Assembly: GCF_003710815.1 (NCBI RefSeq)
Contig: NZ_RHHP01000006.1
Coordinates: forward strand, 124,001 to 188,000
Origin: Brevibacillus centrosporus
GTDB lineage: Bacteria; Bacillota; Bacilli; Brevibacillales; Brevibacillaceae
DNA length: 64,000 nt
Direction of reading: 5' to 3'
Positions 1 through 8,182 of the stretch are shown here, piece after piece. The position numbers and the translations under genes were made by a program. Positions within the stretch are counted from its first letter, which is position 1, and each line of letters starts with the position of its first letter. The notes beneath the pieces were generated by a model. It saw only the letters and a program-made list of their open reading frames with translations, was not told where the DNA came from and did not search any database.

Positions 1-654
1 GACTTGCGGACACCGTTGTTTGCCTTGCGGGGTTATTTGGACGGTCTCGAGCAAGGGATCGCAAAAACGCCGGATCAAGTGGCGAAGTATGTAGCGGTTT
101 GCAAGGAGAAGTCGTTGCAGTTGGATCGGTTGGTCGAGGATCTTTTCACCTTTACCAGGATGGAGTACCAGGAAGACGAGCTTGCGATGAGAGAGGCAAG
201 CTTTCACGAAATTGTTCAGAAATCGATCGATAGCCTGAAACTTCAATCGCAACAGAAGCAAATAACGGTCGTCACGGCTTTCACACCTAATGATTGTGTC
301 ATCCAGGCAGATGCACACTTATTGGAGCGAGCGATGAACAATTTGCTGGATAATGCCGTGCGCTACACGCCTGTCCATGGAAGGATCATGATTGAAACCT
401 GCTCAGAAGGAGACCGAGTGGCGTTCACCATTCACAATTCAGGGCAGGGTTTTTCACAGGAGGAAGTAAACCGTGTCTTCGAGCCGCTCTATCGGGGGGA
501 GCAGTCGAGAAATCGGGCTACGGGGGGAGCGGGACTGGGTCTGACGATATCAAAGCGGATCATCCAGCGTCACGGAGGAGAGCTTACAGCAGGCAATCAC
601 CCGAGTGGAGGGGCTGTCCTGTCGGGCTGGTTACCTACCGATCATAAAGAATGA
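1..654 (+). CDS. Sensor histidine kinase, C-terminal part (cut by window edge)
   Basis: The reading frame is open from the first base, which encodes DLRTPL, the end of a HisKA H-box; the phosphorylated histidine would lie just outside the window. About 217 residues remain: the second dimerisation helix, then a HATPase domain with an N-box (NNLLDNAVRYTP), G1 (FSQEEVNRVFEPLYRG) and G2 (GGAGLGLTISKRIIQRHGG). It is the catalytic half of a membrane two-component kinase of the PhoR/BaeS type. The stop overlaps an in-frame ATG of the next frame. Its response regulator is presumably upstream. The signal it senses cannot be inferred. Confidence 0.93.
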   Translation, partial: DLRTPLFALRGYLDGLEQGIAKTPDQVAKYVAVCKEKSLQLDRLVEDLFTFTRMEYQEDELAMREASFHEIVQKSIDSLKLQSQQKQITVVTAFTPNDCVIQADAHLLERAMNNLLDNAVRYTPVHGRIMIETCSEGDRVAFTIHNSGQGFSQEEVNRVFEPLYRGEQSRNRATGGAGLGLTISKRIIQRHGGELTAGNHPSGGAVLSGWLPTDHKE

Positions 655-671
655 GAGGGAGATACCTTACT

Positions 672-1511
672 ATGAATCGTGAGCATCGCCCGCTGCAGCC
701 GCCGATCCTTGAGAAGGGGCTTTCACAGCCGCATTATCTATATCGCGAGTACGAGCCTGGCAAAAGCTTGGAGCCCTATGTGGCGTGTTATTGGACGAGC
801 GAGTTTGTGCCAGGGGAGCAGACACAGCTGCATCGCATTGTTCCGGATGGCTGCATCGATATCATCGTCGATTTGCGCGCTGCGAACATGGCCAAGGCAG
901 CGTTTATCTCGGAGCTGATGACAAGCTTTGAGGTGATCCATCTCATGGAACCTCAATCGCTTTTTGGGATTCGCTTTTTTTCCTCAACGGTTCGGCAATT
1001 TCTGCGTTACCCGGTTTCTGCTTTCCGCGGCAGTCATCCCCTTCTCGAAGATCTATGGGGGAGTGAGTCGGGCTTGCTGGTAGAAGAAATGCGGGAAGCA
1101 CAAGACGTGAAAGGCAGGATTGCGATCGTAGAAAGAAAGCTGTGCAACTGCCTAGAGCAGCAGGTATCGCTCTCGGAGAGCCTTTTGCAAACGAGTATGG
1201 CTTATCTGTACGACACACACGGCAGCCTGTCCGTAGCGGAGCTGTCGGAAAAGCTTTGCTTCAGTGAACGCCACTTGCGCAGGATGTTCCACTATGAGCT
1301 GGGAGTCTCCCCCAAGGAGCTGGCGCAGATTATACGTTTTCAAAGCATGCTGCAAGCGCTATACCGGACGCCGAAGGAACAGCTGACGCAGCTTGCGCAT
1401 CGATACGGCTATTTTGATCAGCCTCACTTGATCAAAGAGTTTAAACGGTACTACGGCATACCGCCCTCCCACGTATTTATGGCCGGCGAACCAAAGGAAG
1501 TACGCTCGTAA
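672..1511 (+). CDS. AraC-family transcriptional regulator with DUF6597-type N-terminal domain
   Basis: About 279 residues. The N-terminal half carries the pattern LHRIVPDGCIDIIVDL, typical of the DUF6597 domain found ahead of AraC DNA-binding domains. The C-terminal 100 residues form the double helix-turn-helix (AELSEKLCFSERHLRRMFHYELGVSPKELAQIIRF, then YGYFDQPHLIKEFKRYYGIPP). I chose the ATG at 672 because GAGGGA lies about 11 bases upstream; an in-frame ATG at 651 overlaps the kinase stop but has no such site. It probably controls the two small genes that follow. The ligand is unknown. Confidence 0.85.
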   Translation: MNREHRPLQPPILEKGLSQPHYLYREYEPGKSLEPYVACYWTSEFVPGEQTQLHRIVPDGCIDIIVDLRAANMAKAAFISELMTSFEVIHLMEPQSLFGIRFFSSTVRQFLRYPVSAFRGSHPLLEDLWGSESGLLVEEMREAQDVKGRIAIVERKLCNCLEQQVSLSESLLQTSMAYLYDTHGSLSVAELSEKLCFSERHLRRMFHYELGVSPKELAQIIRFQSMLQALYRTPKEQLTQLAHRYGYFDQPHLIKEFKRYYGIPPSHVFMAGEPKEVRS

Positions 1512-1580
1512 ACTTGTCCGTTTTTTACAAGTCGGGCATTCGTTCTTTGGCTATACTGGAAGCAAGAGGAAGGGCGGGAA

Positions 1581-1826
1581 ATGCTGCCTGCGAAAGGAAA
1601 AGGCATTCTCACGTTAAAATGTGATCCGGTTCGCGCGGATGAGCTGCGTGAAATTTACGAGGGGATCATACCCGGCTATCACATGAATAAGACGCATTGG
1701 AATTCCATTTACTTTGATGCAGATATTCCACAGGAGCTGTGGGAGCGGCTCATCGCTCACGCTCATGAGATGGTCCTTCAAAAGCTGCCGAAACGTGTGA
1801 GACAGGAGCTTTCCCTCCCCGAATAA
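1581..1826 (+). CDS. Short MmcQ/YjbR-like protein (C-terminal half only)
   Basis: Eighty-one residues with the conserved C-terminal core of the MmcQ/YjbR family: LKCDP, then PGYHMNKTHWNSIYFD, then a helix ending KLPKRVRQEL. Family members are usually about 115 residues, so the N-terminal strand and helix unit of roughly 35 residues is absent. A ribosome-binding site (AGGAAGGGCGGGAA) sits directly ahead of the ATG, so the short form may be translated as is. Alternatively it is the remains of a truncated gene. Family members have a CyaY-like fold with possible DNA binding. It lies between the AraC regulator and a VOC protein. Confidence 0.6.
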   Translation: MLPAKGKGILTLKCDPVRADELREIYEGIIPGYHMNKTHWNSIYFDADIPQELWERLIAHAHEMVLQKLPKRVRQELSLPE

Positions 1827-1846
1827 GAAGGAGTGATCACATTACA

Positions 1847-2224
1847 ATGGGAATCAAACTCGATATGGTTGGAATCGTCGTGCAGGACATGAGGAGAGCA
1901 CTGGATTTTTATCGTCTGCTCGGACTGGAGATTCCGGAGAGCGCTAACAACGAGATGCACGTAGAAGTGGCGCAGGAGGGTGTTCGTCTTGCCTTTGACT
2001 CGGTAGAGGTGGCAAAGGGTGTTTACGGGGGATGGGAAGAGCCTACGGGGCATCGCATCGAGCTGGCGTTTTTGTGCGAGAGCCCGGATGCCTTGAATGC
2101 CTTGTACGAAAAACTGGTGGAGCATGGTTACCACGGACATAAGGAACCGTGGGACGCTTTCTGGGGGCAGCGCTATGCGATTGTCGCCGACCCTGATGGC
2201 AATCTGATCAGCCTGTTTGTATAA
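1847..2224 (+). CDS. VOC-superfamily (glyoxalase/bleomycin-resistance-like) protein
   Basis: A 125-residue single VOC module: MVGIVVQDMRRALDFYRLLGLEIPE at the N-terminus, and a C-terminal strand ending RYAIVADPDGNLISLFV. The glutamate in HRIELAF and the C-terminal half suit a metal-binding or ligand-binding cup, but the substrate cannot be read from sequence. A good ribosome-binding site (AAGGAGTG) lies 10 bases ahead of the ATG. It is probably co-transcribed with the MmcQ-like gene and ends at a clear terminator. Such proteins next to AraC regulators often act in detoxification or antibiotic binding; that is inference. Confidence 0.85.
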   Translation: MGIKLDMVGIVVQDMRRALDFYRLLGLEIPESANNEMHVEVAQEGVRLAFDSVEVAKGVYGGWEEPTGHRIELAFLCESPDALNALYEKLVEHGYHGHKEPWDAFWGQRYAIVADPDGNLISLFV

Positions 2225-2245
2225 AAAACGAGGGTAAAATAGGGG

Positions 2246-2275
2246 AAAGCCGATTCATTGGAATCGGCTTTTTTC
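2246..2275 (+). terminator. Rho-independent terminator after the VOC gene
   Basis: An 11-base-pair stem, AAAGCCGATTC paired with GAATCGGCTTT, has a four-base ATTG loop and runs into a T tract. It closes the AraC / MmcQ-like / VOC transcript. A repeat element begins a few bases later. Confidence 0.9.
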
Positions 2276-2278
2276 GTT

Positions 2279-2364
2279 ATACAGTAAGAATTTATAAGAT
2301 TCTTATCCAGTATAAGTGCAACTAAGACTGCCCCAAAAGGCTTGGCGCAGCCAAGTTTTCTAAT
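2279..2364 (+). repeat. Intergenic hairpin repeat, copy A (long form)
   Basis: This is one of four copies in the window. It starts ACAGTAAGAATTTATA, contains a first dyad (TAAGAAT with ATTCTTA), a linker CAGTATAAGTGCAACTAAG, a second dyad (CTTGGC-GCA-GCCAAG), and ends AAGTTTTCTAAT. The same element recurs at 8083 (long form) and, without the middle part, at 21943 and 45467. It lies just after a terminator and ahead of the convergent HxlR gene. No coding capacity is seen. Confidence 0.8.
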
Positions 2365-2393
2365 GTGGACGGATGCGAGTGAAAAGAATCACA

Positions 2394-2762
2394 TCAGTTC
2401 TTGTGATTTAAAATACTATCCTCCAGCATGTCCGCTGTATCCCCATACACGCGAATGATGTGTCGTTCCCCCCACGCGCACAGAGTGTCGAGAATGCCGC
2501 GTAAGCTCAAGCCGTATTCGCTAAGCTCGTAAACGACCTTTGGCGGAACTTGATTATAGACGATCCGGTTGATAATCCCGTCTTCTTCCAGCTCCCGCAG
2601 CTGCTGCGTCAGCATTTTTTGGGTGATGCCAGGCATGAGGCGTTTCAGCTCGCTCGTTCGTTTTTCGCCATGGGTCAAATGGCAGAGGATCACACATTTC
2701 CATTTGCCGCCGATCACTTCAAGCGTGGCTTCCACAGAGATATTGTACTTCTTTTTCTTCAT
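2394..2762 (-). CDS. HxlR-family winged-helix transcriptional regulator
   Basis: About 122 residues with the HxlR core: SVEATLEVIGGKWKCVILCHL, then RTSELKRLMPGITQKMLTQQLRELEEDGIINRIVY, then VVYELSEYGLSLRGILDTLCAWGE. I place the start at the second of two close ATGs because GGAAGG lies 7 bases ahead of it and only 1 base ahead of the first. Relatives such as YodB and HypR sense electrophiles through a cysteine; here candidates are C26 and C29 near the N-terminus. It is divergent from an MFS pump and aldo-keto reductase pair, which it probably represses. Confidence 0.9.
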   Translation of the reverse strand: MKKKKYNISVEATLEVIGGKWKCVILCHLTHGEKRTSELKRLMPGITQKMLTQQLRELEEDGIINRIVYNQVPPKVVYELSEYGLSLRGILDTLCAWGERHIIRVYGDTADMLEDSILNHKN

Positions 2763-2783
2763 GACCATACCTTCCTTCTAGAT

Positions 2784-2801
2784 AGGCACTAAAAAGTGCC
2801 T
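2784..2801. promoter_or_regulatory. Perfect inverted repeat, probable HxlR operator
   Basis: AGGCACT-AAAA-AGTGCCT is a perfect 7+7 dyad about 22 bases upstream of the hxlR-like start, in the divergent region shared with the pump operon. A second imperfect dyad (CGATCGTTC with GAACGAACG) occupies 2908-2931, close to the pump ribosome-binding site. The assignment to this regulator is by position only. Confidence 0.5.
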
Positions 2802-2960
2802 GTATCACTTTTTGGTAACTACAGTACAAAAAAGTGGGTACTTTTCATTCGGAATTCTATCACCCATAATAGCATTTGCTAGCTGGTATTCACCATACTC
2901 ATATTTACGATCGTTCCCAGGTGAACGAACGATTCATTCATTTCATAAGGAGGAATTGAC

Positions 2961-4193
2961 GTGTCTGAAAGTAAAAAGCGAAGCACGCTGGCATTGCTAG
3001 CTTTGGCGATCAGTGCTTTCGCGATCGGTACAACTGAATTCATTAGCGTAGGGTTGTTGCCGCTGATTTCGTTAGACTTGCAAATCCCGGTCACAACAGC
3101 AGGACTGACCGTTACGTTATACGCACTAGGCGTTACCGTTGGGGCCCCTGTTCTCACATCATTGACTTCGCGAGTTCCGCGAAAAATGCTGCTTTTCTGG
3201 ATTATGGCTTTCTTCCTTGTAGGAAATGCCATTGCAGCAACTGCCACCAGCATCACGATGCTTTTGATCGGGCGTGTCGTATCCGCGTTTGCTCACGGCG
3301 TGTTCATGTCGATCGGCTCGACGATTGCCGCTGACCTGGTACCCAATGATCGCCGGGCGAGTGCCATCTCACTCATGTTCACGGGTTTGACTGTCGCCAC
3401 GGTGACTGGAGTGCCACTGGGTACGTATCTGGGGCAACAGCTCGGATGGCGCACGGCTTTTATGGCGATCGTCATCGTGGGAGTGATTGCGATGATTGCC
3501 AACATGCTGCTAGTTCCATCAAACCTGCGCAAAGGAGTCAAAACGACGTTTGGCGATCAGCTCAAGCTGGTTACAAATTCCCGTTTGCTCCTGATGTTCA
3601 TCATTACTACCCTAGGCTATGGCGGGACATTCGTCGTCTTTACGTATCTGTCGCCATTGCTTACTGATATAACTGGCTTCACAGCAGGACAGGTTGCTGT
3701 CATTCTGCTGGTATACGGAATTGCCATCGCGATTGGCAACATGATGGGTGGAAAGCTGGCTAACCGAAATCCATTGACTGCCTTGTTTATCATGTTCGTC
3801 ATTCAGGCGATCGTCCTGTTCGTCTTGTTTGCCACTGTACCTTTTAAGGTAGCCGGGCTCATCACGATCTTCTTCATGGGCATCATGGCGTTTATGAATG
3901 TCCCTGGTCTTCAGGTGTACGTGGTTATTCTCGCAGAACGGTTTGTACCGAGTGCGAAGGATGTTGCGTCCGCGATCAACATCGCAGCCTTCAACGCAGG
4001 CATCGCGATTGGCGCCTACTTGGGAGGCGTGATTACGGACACGATCGGACTCATTCACACGACATGGGTCGGAGGCATCATGGTGGCCGGGGCCGTCATC
4101 CTGACTGCTATAAGCCGAGTATTGGAGAGCAAGGATGGAAAGTCTAGGGTAAGGAAAAACAATCCAAACAACGAGGAGGTTTCATTCTCATGA
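2961..4193 (+). CDS. MFS efflux transporter (YdhP/AraJ-like)
   Basis: A 410-residue protein with 12 hydrophobic segments and the DHA1-type beginning ALAISAFAIGTTEFISVGLLPLIS. The motif LIGRVVSAFAHGVFMSIGSTIAADL is typical of the YdhP/YbcL/AraJ branch. The GTG start is set by AAGGAGGA seven bases upstream. The stop overlaps the start of the aldo-keto reductase gene (ATGA), so the two are translationally coupled. With the adjacent HxlR regulator the pair looks like an inducible export-and-reduce response to reactive carbonyls or drugs. The exported compound is unknown. Confidence 0.9.
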   Translation: MSESKKRSTLALLALAISAFAIGTTEFISVGLLPLISLDLQIPVTTAGLTVTLYALGVTVGAPVLTSLTSRVPRKMLLFWIMAFFLVGNAIAATATSITMLLIGRVVSAFAHGVFMSIGSTIAADLVPNDRRASAISLMFTGLTVATVTGVPLGTYLGQQLGWRTAFMAIVIVGVIAMIANMLLVPSNLRKGVKTTFGDQLKLVTNSRLLLMFIITTLGYGGTFVVFTYLSPLLTDITGFTAGQVAVILLVYGIAIAIGNMMGGKLANRNPLTALFIMFVIQAIVLFVLFATVPFKVAGLITIFFMGIMAFMNVPGLQVYVVILAERFVPSAKDVASAINIAAFNAGIAIGAYLGGVITDTIGLIHTTWVGGIMVAGAVILTAISRVLESKDGKSRVRKNNPNNEEVSFS

Positions 4194-5032
4194 CAAAACA
4201 TTTGCAAGATACAACAACACTGTACAACGGCGTCAAAATGCCATGGCTGGGTTTGGGCGTGTTTAAAGTAGAAGAAGGAGCAGAGGTTGTGGATGCCGTT
4301 CGCACAGCCATCCGAAACGGCTACCGCAGCATCGATACAGCTGCCATTTACGGCAATGAAGAAGGCGTAGGGGAAGGGATCCGACTTGGGATGAAGGATG
4401 CCGGTATTGCGAGAGAGGATCTGTTCATCACCTCAAAAGTATGGAATTCAGATCTCGGCTTCGAGTCTACTTTGGCAGCCTACGAAACAAGCCTGAAAAA
4501 GCTGGGACTGGACTATCTCGATCTGTATCTGATTCACTGGCCGGTAGAAGGCAAGTATAAAGAAGCATGGCGTGCGCTGGAGACGATCTATAAAGAAGGA
4601 AGAGTAAAAGCGATCGGTGTGTCCAACTTCCATGTGCACCATCTCGAGGATTTGATGAAAGACGCAGAAATGAAGCCGATGATCGATCAAATCGAATTCC
4701 ATCCGCGACTGACCCAAAAAGAGCTGCAAGCTTTTTGCCGGGAGAATGGCATTCAGATGGAAGCGTGGTCTCCTTTGATGCAAGGCCAGCTGCTCGATCA
4801 TCCTGTGCTGAAAGAAATTGCCGAGCGTCATCAGAAGTCGGTGGCCCAGGTCATCATTAGATGGGATTTGCAAAACGGCGTAGTCACCATTCCGAAATCG
4901 ATTAAAGAGCACCGCATCGTGGAAAACGCAGATGTGTTCAACTTCGAGCTGTCTGCAGATGATATGGCGAAAATCGATGCGTTGAATGAAAACTTGCGTG
5001 TAGGTCCAGATCCAGACAACTTTGATTTTTAA
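4190..5032 (+). CDS. Aldo/keto reductase
   Basis: A 280-residue TIM-barrel NADPH-dependent reductase. The AKR signatures are present: GYRSIDTAAIYGNEEGVG (catalytic Asp and Tyr), SKVWNSD (catalytic Lys), YLDLYLIHWP (catalytic His), GRVKAIGVSNFHVHHLEDL, and near the C-terminus IPKSIKEHRIVEN for cofactor phosphate binding. Length and motifs match the AKR5 group, which includes YvgN/YtbE of Bacillus subtilis that reduce glyoxal and methylglyoxal. It overlaps the pump gene by four bases and ends before a strong terminator. Confidence 0.93.
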   Translation: MTKHLQDTTTLYNGVKMPWLGLGVFKVEEGAEVVDAVRTAIRNGYRSIDTAAIYGNEEGVGEGIRLGMKDAGIAREDLFITSKVWNSDLGFESTLAAYETSLKKLGLDYLDLYLIHWPVEGKYKEAWRALETIYKEGRVKAIGVSNFHVHHLEDLMKDAEMKPMIDQIEFHPRLTQKELQAFCRENGIQMEAWSPLMQGQLLDHPVLKEIAERHQKSVAQVIIRWDLQNGVVTIPKSIKEHRIVENADVFNFELSADDMAKIDALNENLRVGPDPDNFDF

Positions 5033-5041
5033 TGAGAATGG

Positions 5042-5092
5042 AAAAAGGGAAACGAGCCCTAGATTTTGTCTAGTGGCTCGTTTCCCTTTTTT
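5042..5092 (+). terminator. Strong rho-independent terminator after the aldo/keto reductase gene
   Basis: AAAAAGGGAAACGAGCC pairs with GGCTCGTTTCCCTTTTT, with an inner CTAGA/TCTAG helix and a TTTTG loop. It separates the pump operon from the anmK operon. The A and T tracts would also allow function on the opposite strand. Confidence 0.92.
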
Positions 5093-5137
5093 CTATCAAA
5101 ATTAACTCCAAAAGAAATAAAGTTTACTAATTATAGA

Positions 5138-5166
5138 TTGACTGATGTAATTTTATTTCTTATAAT
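5138..5166 (+). promoter_or_regulatory. Sigma-A-type promoter of the anmK operon
   Basis: TTGACT, a 17-base spacer, then a consensus TATAAT, about 58 bases ahead of the anmK start. This is one of the best promoter matches in the window and explains expression of the whole 5225-16882 gene string. I see no clear operator beside it. Confidence 0.8.
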
Positions 5167-5224
5167 GAAAGCGGAAACAAGCGAATATTTTCACTATTCT
5201 TCATAACGAAGCGAGGGGTGCATC

Positions 5225-6445
5225 ATGGATCAGCCTGCGAAACTGCTAGATTATCGCTCAAAAAAGGAGCATTTGCTCATCGGTCTTATGTCTGGCACCT
5301 CGCTGGATGGCATCGATGCTGCCCTGGTCGCGGTCCGGACAAACGATGAGGGAGAGATCGAAGACGTAGCCCTGCGGGAGTTTTATTACATGCCTTATTC
5401 CGATGAACTGCGAGAATGGGTCATGAGCTTGTGCAGTGTAGAGACAGCTCGTGTCGATCAGCTCACGGCCGTTCATTACGGTCTTTCCGAGTGGTATGCC
5501 TACGCTGTCAAGCAGCTGATGGATCAGGCAAAGGTTACGGCAAACGAAGTCGATGCTGTCTGCATGCACGGTCAAACGATCTGGCATATTGCGGGACGCA
5601 CACCGTTTCCCGGGCCGACAGGCATGATGCAGGTACGCGCATCCCTGCAGATCGGGGAGCTGTCTACCCTGGCAGAACGAACAGGAATCCCGGTGGTAGG
5701 GAACTTCCGGGCGAGAGATCTGGCAGCGGATGGCGAGGGAGCACCGCTCGTACCGTACGCGGATTACGTCCTGTTCCGGGATCCGAATAAGGGCAGGCTG
5801 CTGCAAAATATTGGTGGAATCGCCAATGTGACTGTCCTGCCAGCTGGTGCATCCATCGAGGAAGTCGTCGCTTTTGATACAGGGCCGGGAAATATGATCA
5901 TGGACCAGATCGTCCAGATCGTGACCGAGGGAAGACTCCGGTATGATGAAGGAGGCAAGCTGGCAGAAGCCGGTACGGTCTCCGAAGAACTGCTGGGTCG
6001 CCTGATGAAGGATCCGTACTATCAGATGAAGCCGCCTAAGAGCACAGGACGCGAGGTTTATGGACGCGCATTTGCTCAGGAGCTGCTGGCAGAGGGCGGA
6101 GTGCTTGGACTTGGGCAGCATGATCTGATTGCAACGGCAACGGCACTGACCGCTACCTCCATCACCCAGGCTTACTTACAATTCGTCTTACCCACAACCA
6201 AGGTGGAGGAAGTGATCGTCTCCGGTGGAGGCGCGCACAACCAGACACTTCTTCGCATGCTGCAAAGTCAACTGGGAGCAGGAATCCACATCACGACAAC
6301 CCAGCAATTCGGAATGCCGGATGACGCGAAGGAAGCTGTCGCATTTGCCATTTTGGGTCATGAGACACTAATGGGACGACCATCGAACGTGCCTTCTGTA
6401 ACAGGTGCCAAGAGAGCCGTGCCGTTAGGAAATATATGCTTTTAA
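5225..6445 (+). CDS. anmK: Anhydro-N-acetylmuramic acid kinase
   Basis: A 406-residue enzyme of the AnmK family, cytoplasmic. It opens the 1,6-anhydro ring of anhydro-MurNAc and phosphorylates it with ATP to give MurNAc-6-phosphate. Visible motifs: the phosphate loop GLMSGTSLDGIDAALV near residue 20, MHGQTIWHI, GNFRARDLAADGEGAPLVPYAD, and FDTGPGNMIMD, which carries the catalytic aspartate. The C-terminal actin-like half has VIVSGGGAHNQTLLRML. It is the first gene of a long operon whose later member murQ uses its product. AnmK implies anhydro-sugars from lytic transglycosylases, for instance germination enzymes such as SleB; that source is inference. Confidence 0.96.
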   Translation: MDQPAKLLDYRSKKEHLLIGLMSGTSLDGIDAALVAVRTNDEGEIEDVALREFYYMPYSDELREWVMSLCSVETARVDQLTAVHYGLSEWYAYAVKQLMDQAKVTANEVDAVCMHGQTIWHIAGRTPFPGPTGMMQVRASLQIGELSTLAERTGIPVVGNFRARDLAADGEGAPLVPYADYVLFRDPNKGRLLQNIGGIANVTVLPAGASIEEVVAFDTGPGNMIMDQIVQIVTEGRLRYDEGGKLAEAGTVSEELLGRLMKDPYYQMKPPKSTGREVYGRAFAQELLAEGGVLGLGQHDLIATATALTATSITQAYLQFVLPTTKVEEVIVSGGGAHNQTLLRMLQSQLGAGIHITTTQQFGMPDDAKEAVAFAILGHETLMGRPSNVPSVTGAKRAVPLGNICF

Positions 6446-6471
6446 ACAAAAGACACGTAGGGGGTACCATC

Positions 6472-8031
6472 GTGAGAAAACGAGTGTTGGCAGGCTTTTT
6501 CCTATCTTTATCCCTGATGCTTACCGCTTGTTCAGGCGGCGGCGGAACAGCTGCTCCAGCAGACCAGGCGAAGCCGCAAGAAGGTCAAGCACAAGAACAA
6601 TCGGCAGCCAAAACAGAGCTGGTTGTCGCAGCCGAGCAGGAGCCAGTGGGTTATGATCCGCACAAGGTTCCAGCTGCATCCAGCGTACGTGTATATGCGC
6701 TCCTCTATGACAGCCTGACCAAGCTGGACGAGAACATGAACATCGTTCCGAACCTGGCGGAAAAGTGGGAAATCGCACCGGATGGCAAAACCATTACGAT
6801 GTTCCTGCACAAAGGCGTGAAGTTCCACAACGGCAAAGACATGACAGCTGACGACGTGAAGTTCTCTTTTGAACGCATCATGAACCCTGACACAGGTGCC
6901 ATCGCAAAATCGTACTTCGCAAGTGTAGAGGCGATTGAAGTGAAGGACCCTACGACTGTGGTATTCAAGCTGAAAACTGCGGATGCAGCGTTTATCGCCA
7001 ATACAGCTAGTGCCTATGCTTCCATCGTTCCAAGCGGATCTACCGATCTGACCAAAGATGCAATCGGAACAGGACCATTCAAGCTGGAAAAAAGCGAGCC
7101 GGGCCAATACGTTCTGTTGAAGAAAAACCCGGACTACTTCAATAAAGACCTGCCGAAAGTAGAAACAATCAAATTCCAGATCATGAAAGACGAAGCTGAA
7201 CGTTTGGCAGCGATTCGCTCCGGCAAAATCGACATCAGCACCATTTCTGCCGATTCCGCGAAGCTTTTGGAAGGCAAGCCAGGCGTACAAGTGAAAAACT
7301 ATCAGTCCCTGGAGTACAGCTACTTGGGGATCAATGTGAACAAGAAGCCGTTTGACAATCCAAAAGTACGCGAAGCGATCAGCTATGCAGTTGACCGCAA
7401 CCAGATCGTGCAAACCGTCTGGAAAGGCGAAGCTGCCCTGACAGGTCCAATCGCTCCAGCTATCACCAACTGGGCACTGGATACAGCGAGCTACCCTACT
7501 TACAAAACAGATGTAGAAAAAGCGAAACAGCTGCTTGCGGAAGCGGGCTTCCCGAACGGATTTGAAACGCAAATCGAAACAGCTGCTACGTACCCAGACA
7601 TGGTAGAAACCGCTCAAGTGATTCAGCAACAACTGAAAGCAATCGGAATCAACGCGAAGATCAATCAGCTGGAGTGGGGCAACTACATCGAGGTATGGAA
7701 GTCCAAGGACATGAACCTGATGGTAGGACGCAACACTTCCGGTGTAGATGCTGACCGTTCGATGCGCTTCTTCTTCGCTAGCACTGGTTCTGCAAACGTT
7801 TGGAATTACTCCAACCCGGCTTACGATGAGCTGGTCCAAAAAGCATTAGGAACAGTAGATCAGGCAGAGCGTAAAAAACTGTATGAGCAAGCACAAACCA
7901 TGCTCGTAGCAGATGCGCCAAACCTGTTCCTGGCATCTCCGAAGAACTACTACGCTGTACGTGACAACATCGATTTCACACCAACGGCAGCGGGCGAAGT
8001 CTACTCTTTGGTGAAGACTTCCATCAAGTAA
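6472..8031 (+). CDS. Peptide/muropeptide ABC transporter substrate-binding lipoprotein (SBP family 5)
   Basis: About 519 residues. The GTG at 6472 is preferred over an ATG at 6436 because AGGGGG lies about 8 bases ahead of it. It begins with a lipoprotein signal, VRKRVLAGFF and a hydrophobic stretch ending LTAC, followed by a Gly/Ala/Gln-rich linker. The family 5 fold follows: YDPHKVPAASSVRVYALLYDSL, NGKDMTADDVKFSFERIM, DAIGTGPFKL, and PKVREAISYAVDRNQIV. It is the external binding protein for the importer encoded downstream. Between anmK and murQ the likely ligand is anhydro-MurNAc or a small muropeptide rather than a generic peptide. Confidence 0.92.
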   Translation: MRKRVLAGFFLSLSLMLTACSGGGGTAAPADQAKPQEGQAQEQSAAKTELVVAAEQEPVGYDPHKVPAASSVRVYALLYDSLTKLDENMNIVPNLAEKWEIAPDGKTITMFLHKGVKFHNGKDMTADDVKFSFERIMNPDTGAIAKSYFASVEAIEVKDPTTVVFKLKTADAAFIANTASAYASIVPSGSTDLTKDAIGTGPFKLEKSEPGQYVLLKKNPDYFNKDLPKVETIKFQIMKDEAERLAAIRSGKIDISTISADSAKLLEGKPGVQVKNYQSLEYSYLGINVNKKPFDNPKVREAISYAVDRNQIVQTVWKGEAALTGPIAPAITNWALDTASYPTYKTDVEKAKQLLAEAGFPNGFETQIETAATYPDMVETAQVIQQQLKAIGINAKINQLEWGNYIEVWKSKDMNLMVGRNTSGVDADRSMRFFFASTGSANVWNYSNPAYDELVQKALGTVDQAERKKLYEQAQTMLVADAPNLFLASPKNYYAVRDNIDFTPTAAGEVYSLVKTSIK

Positions 8032-8047
8032 CATAGGGATGATAAAA

Positions 8048-8083
8048 GGCTCCGCCTGGCCACTGGCGGAGCCAAGTTTCTAA
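8048..8083 (+). terminator. Intercistronic hairpin after the binding-protein gene
   Basis: GGCTCCGCC pairs perfectly with GGCGGAGCC around an 8-base loop and is followed by AAGTTTCTAAT rather than a long T tract. It is probably a partial terminator or mRNA-stabilising stem giving more binding protein than permease. Its 3' tail matches the 3' module of the neighbouring repeat family. Confidence 0.6.
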
Positions 8084-8172
8084 TACAGATAAGAATTACG
8101 GGATTCTTATCCAGTATAAGTGCAACTAAGGCTCCGCCAAAAGCTTGGCGCAGCCAAGTTTTCTAATTTGGA
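8083..8172 (+). repeat. Intergenic hairpin repeat, copy B (long form)
   Basis: The same element as at 2279. GATAAGAAT pairs with ATTCTTATC, then comes the linker CAGTATAAGTGCAACTAAG, then GGCTCCGCC and GGCGCAGCC (one mismatch) as a second stem, then AAGTTTTCTAAT. It lies inside the operon, and the ribosome-binding site of the first permease starts immediately after it. So it must be transcribed as part of the mRNA. Confidence 0.8.
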
Positions 8173-8182
8173 GGGAACCAAA

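Noticed and set aside
5258-6121. Long minus-strand frames inside anmK and inside other real genes (for example 6532-7839, 14578-15414)
   Set aside because: They lie fully within genes with clear motifs, have no ribosome-binding site and show low-complexity shadow translation.
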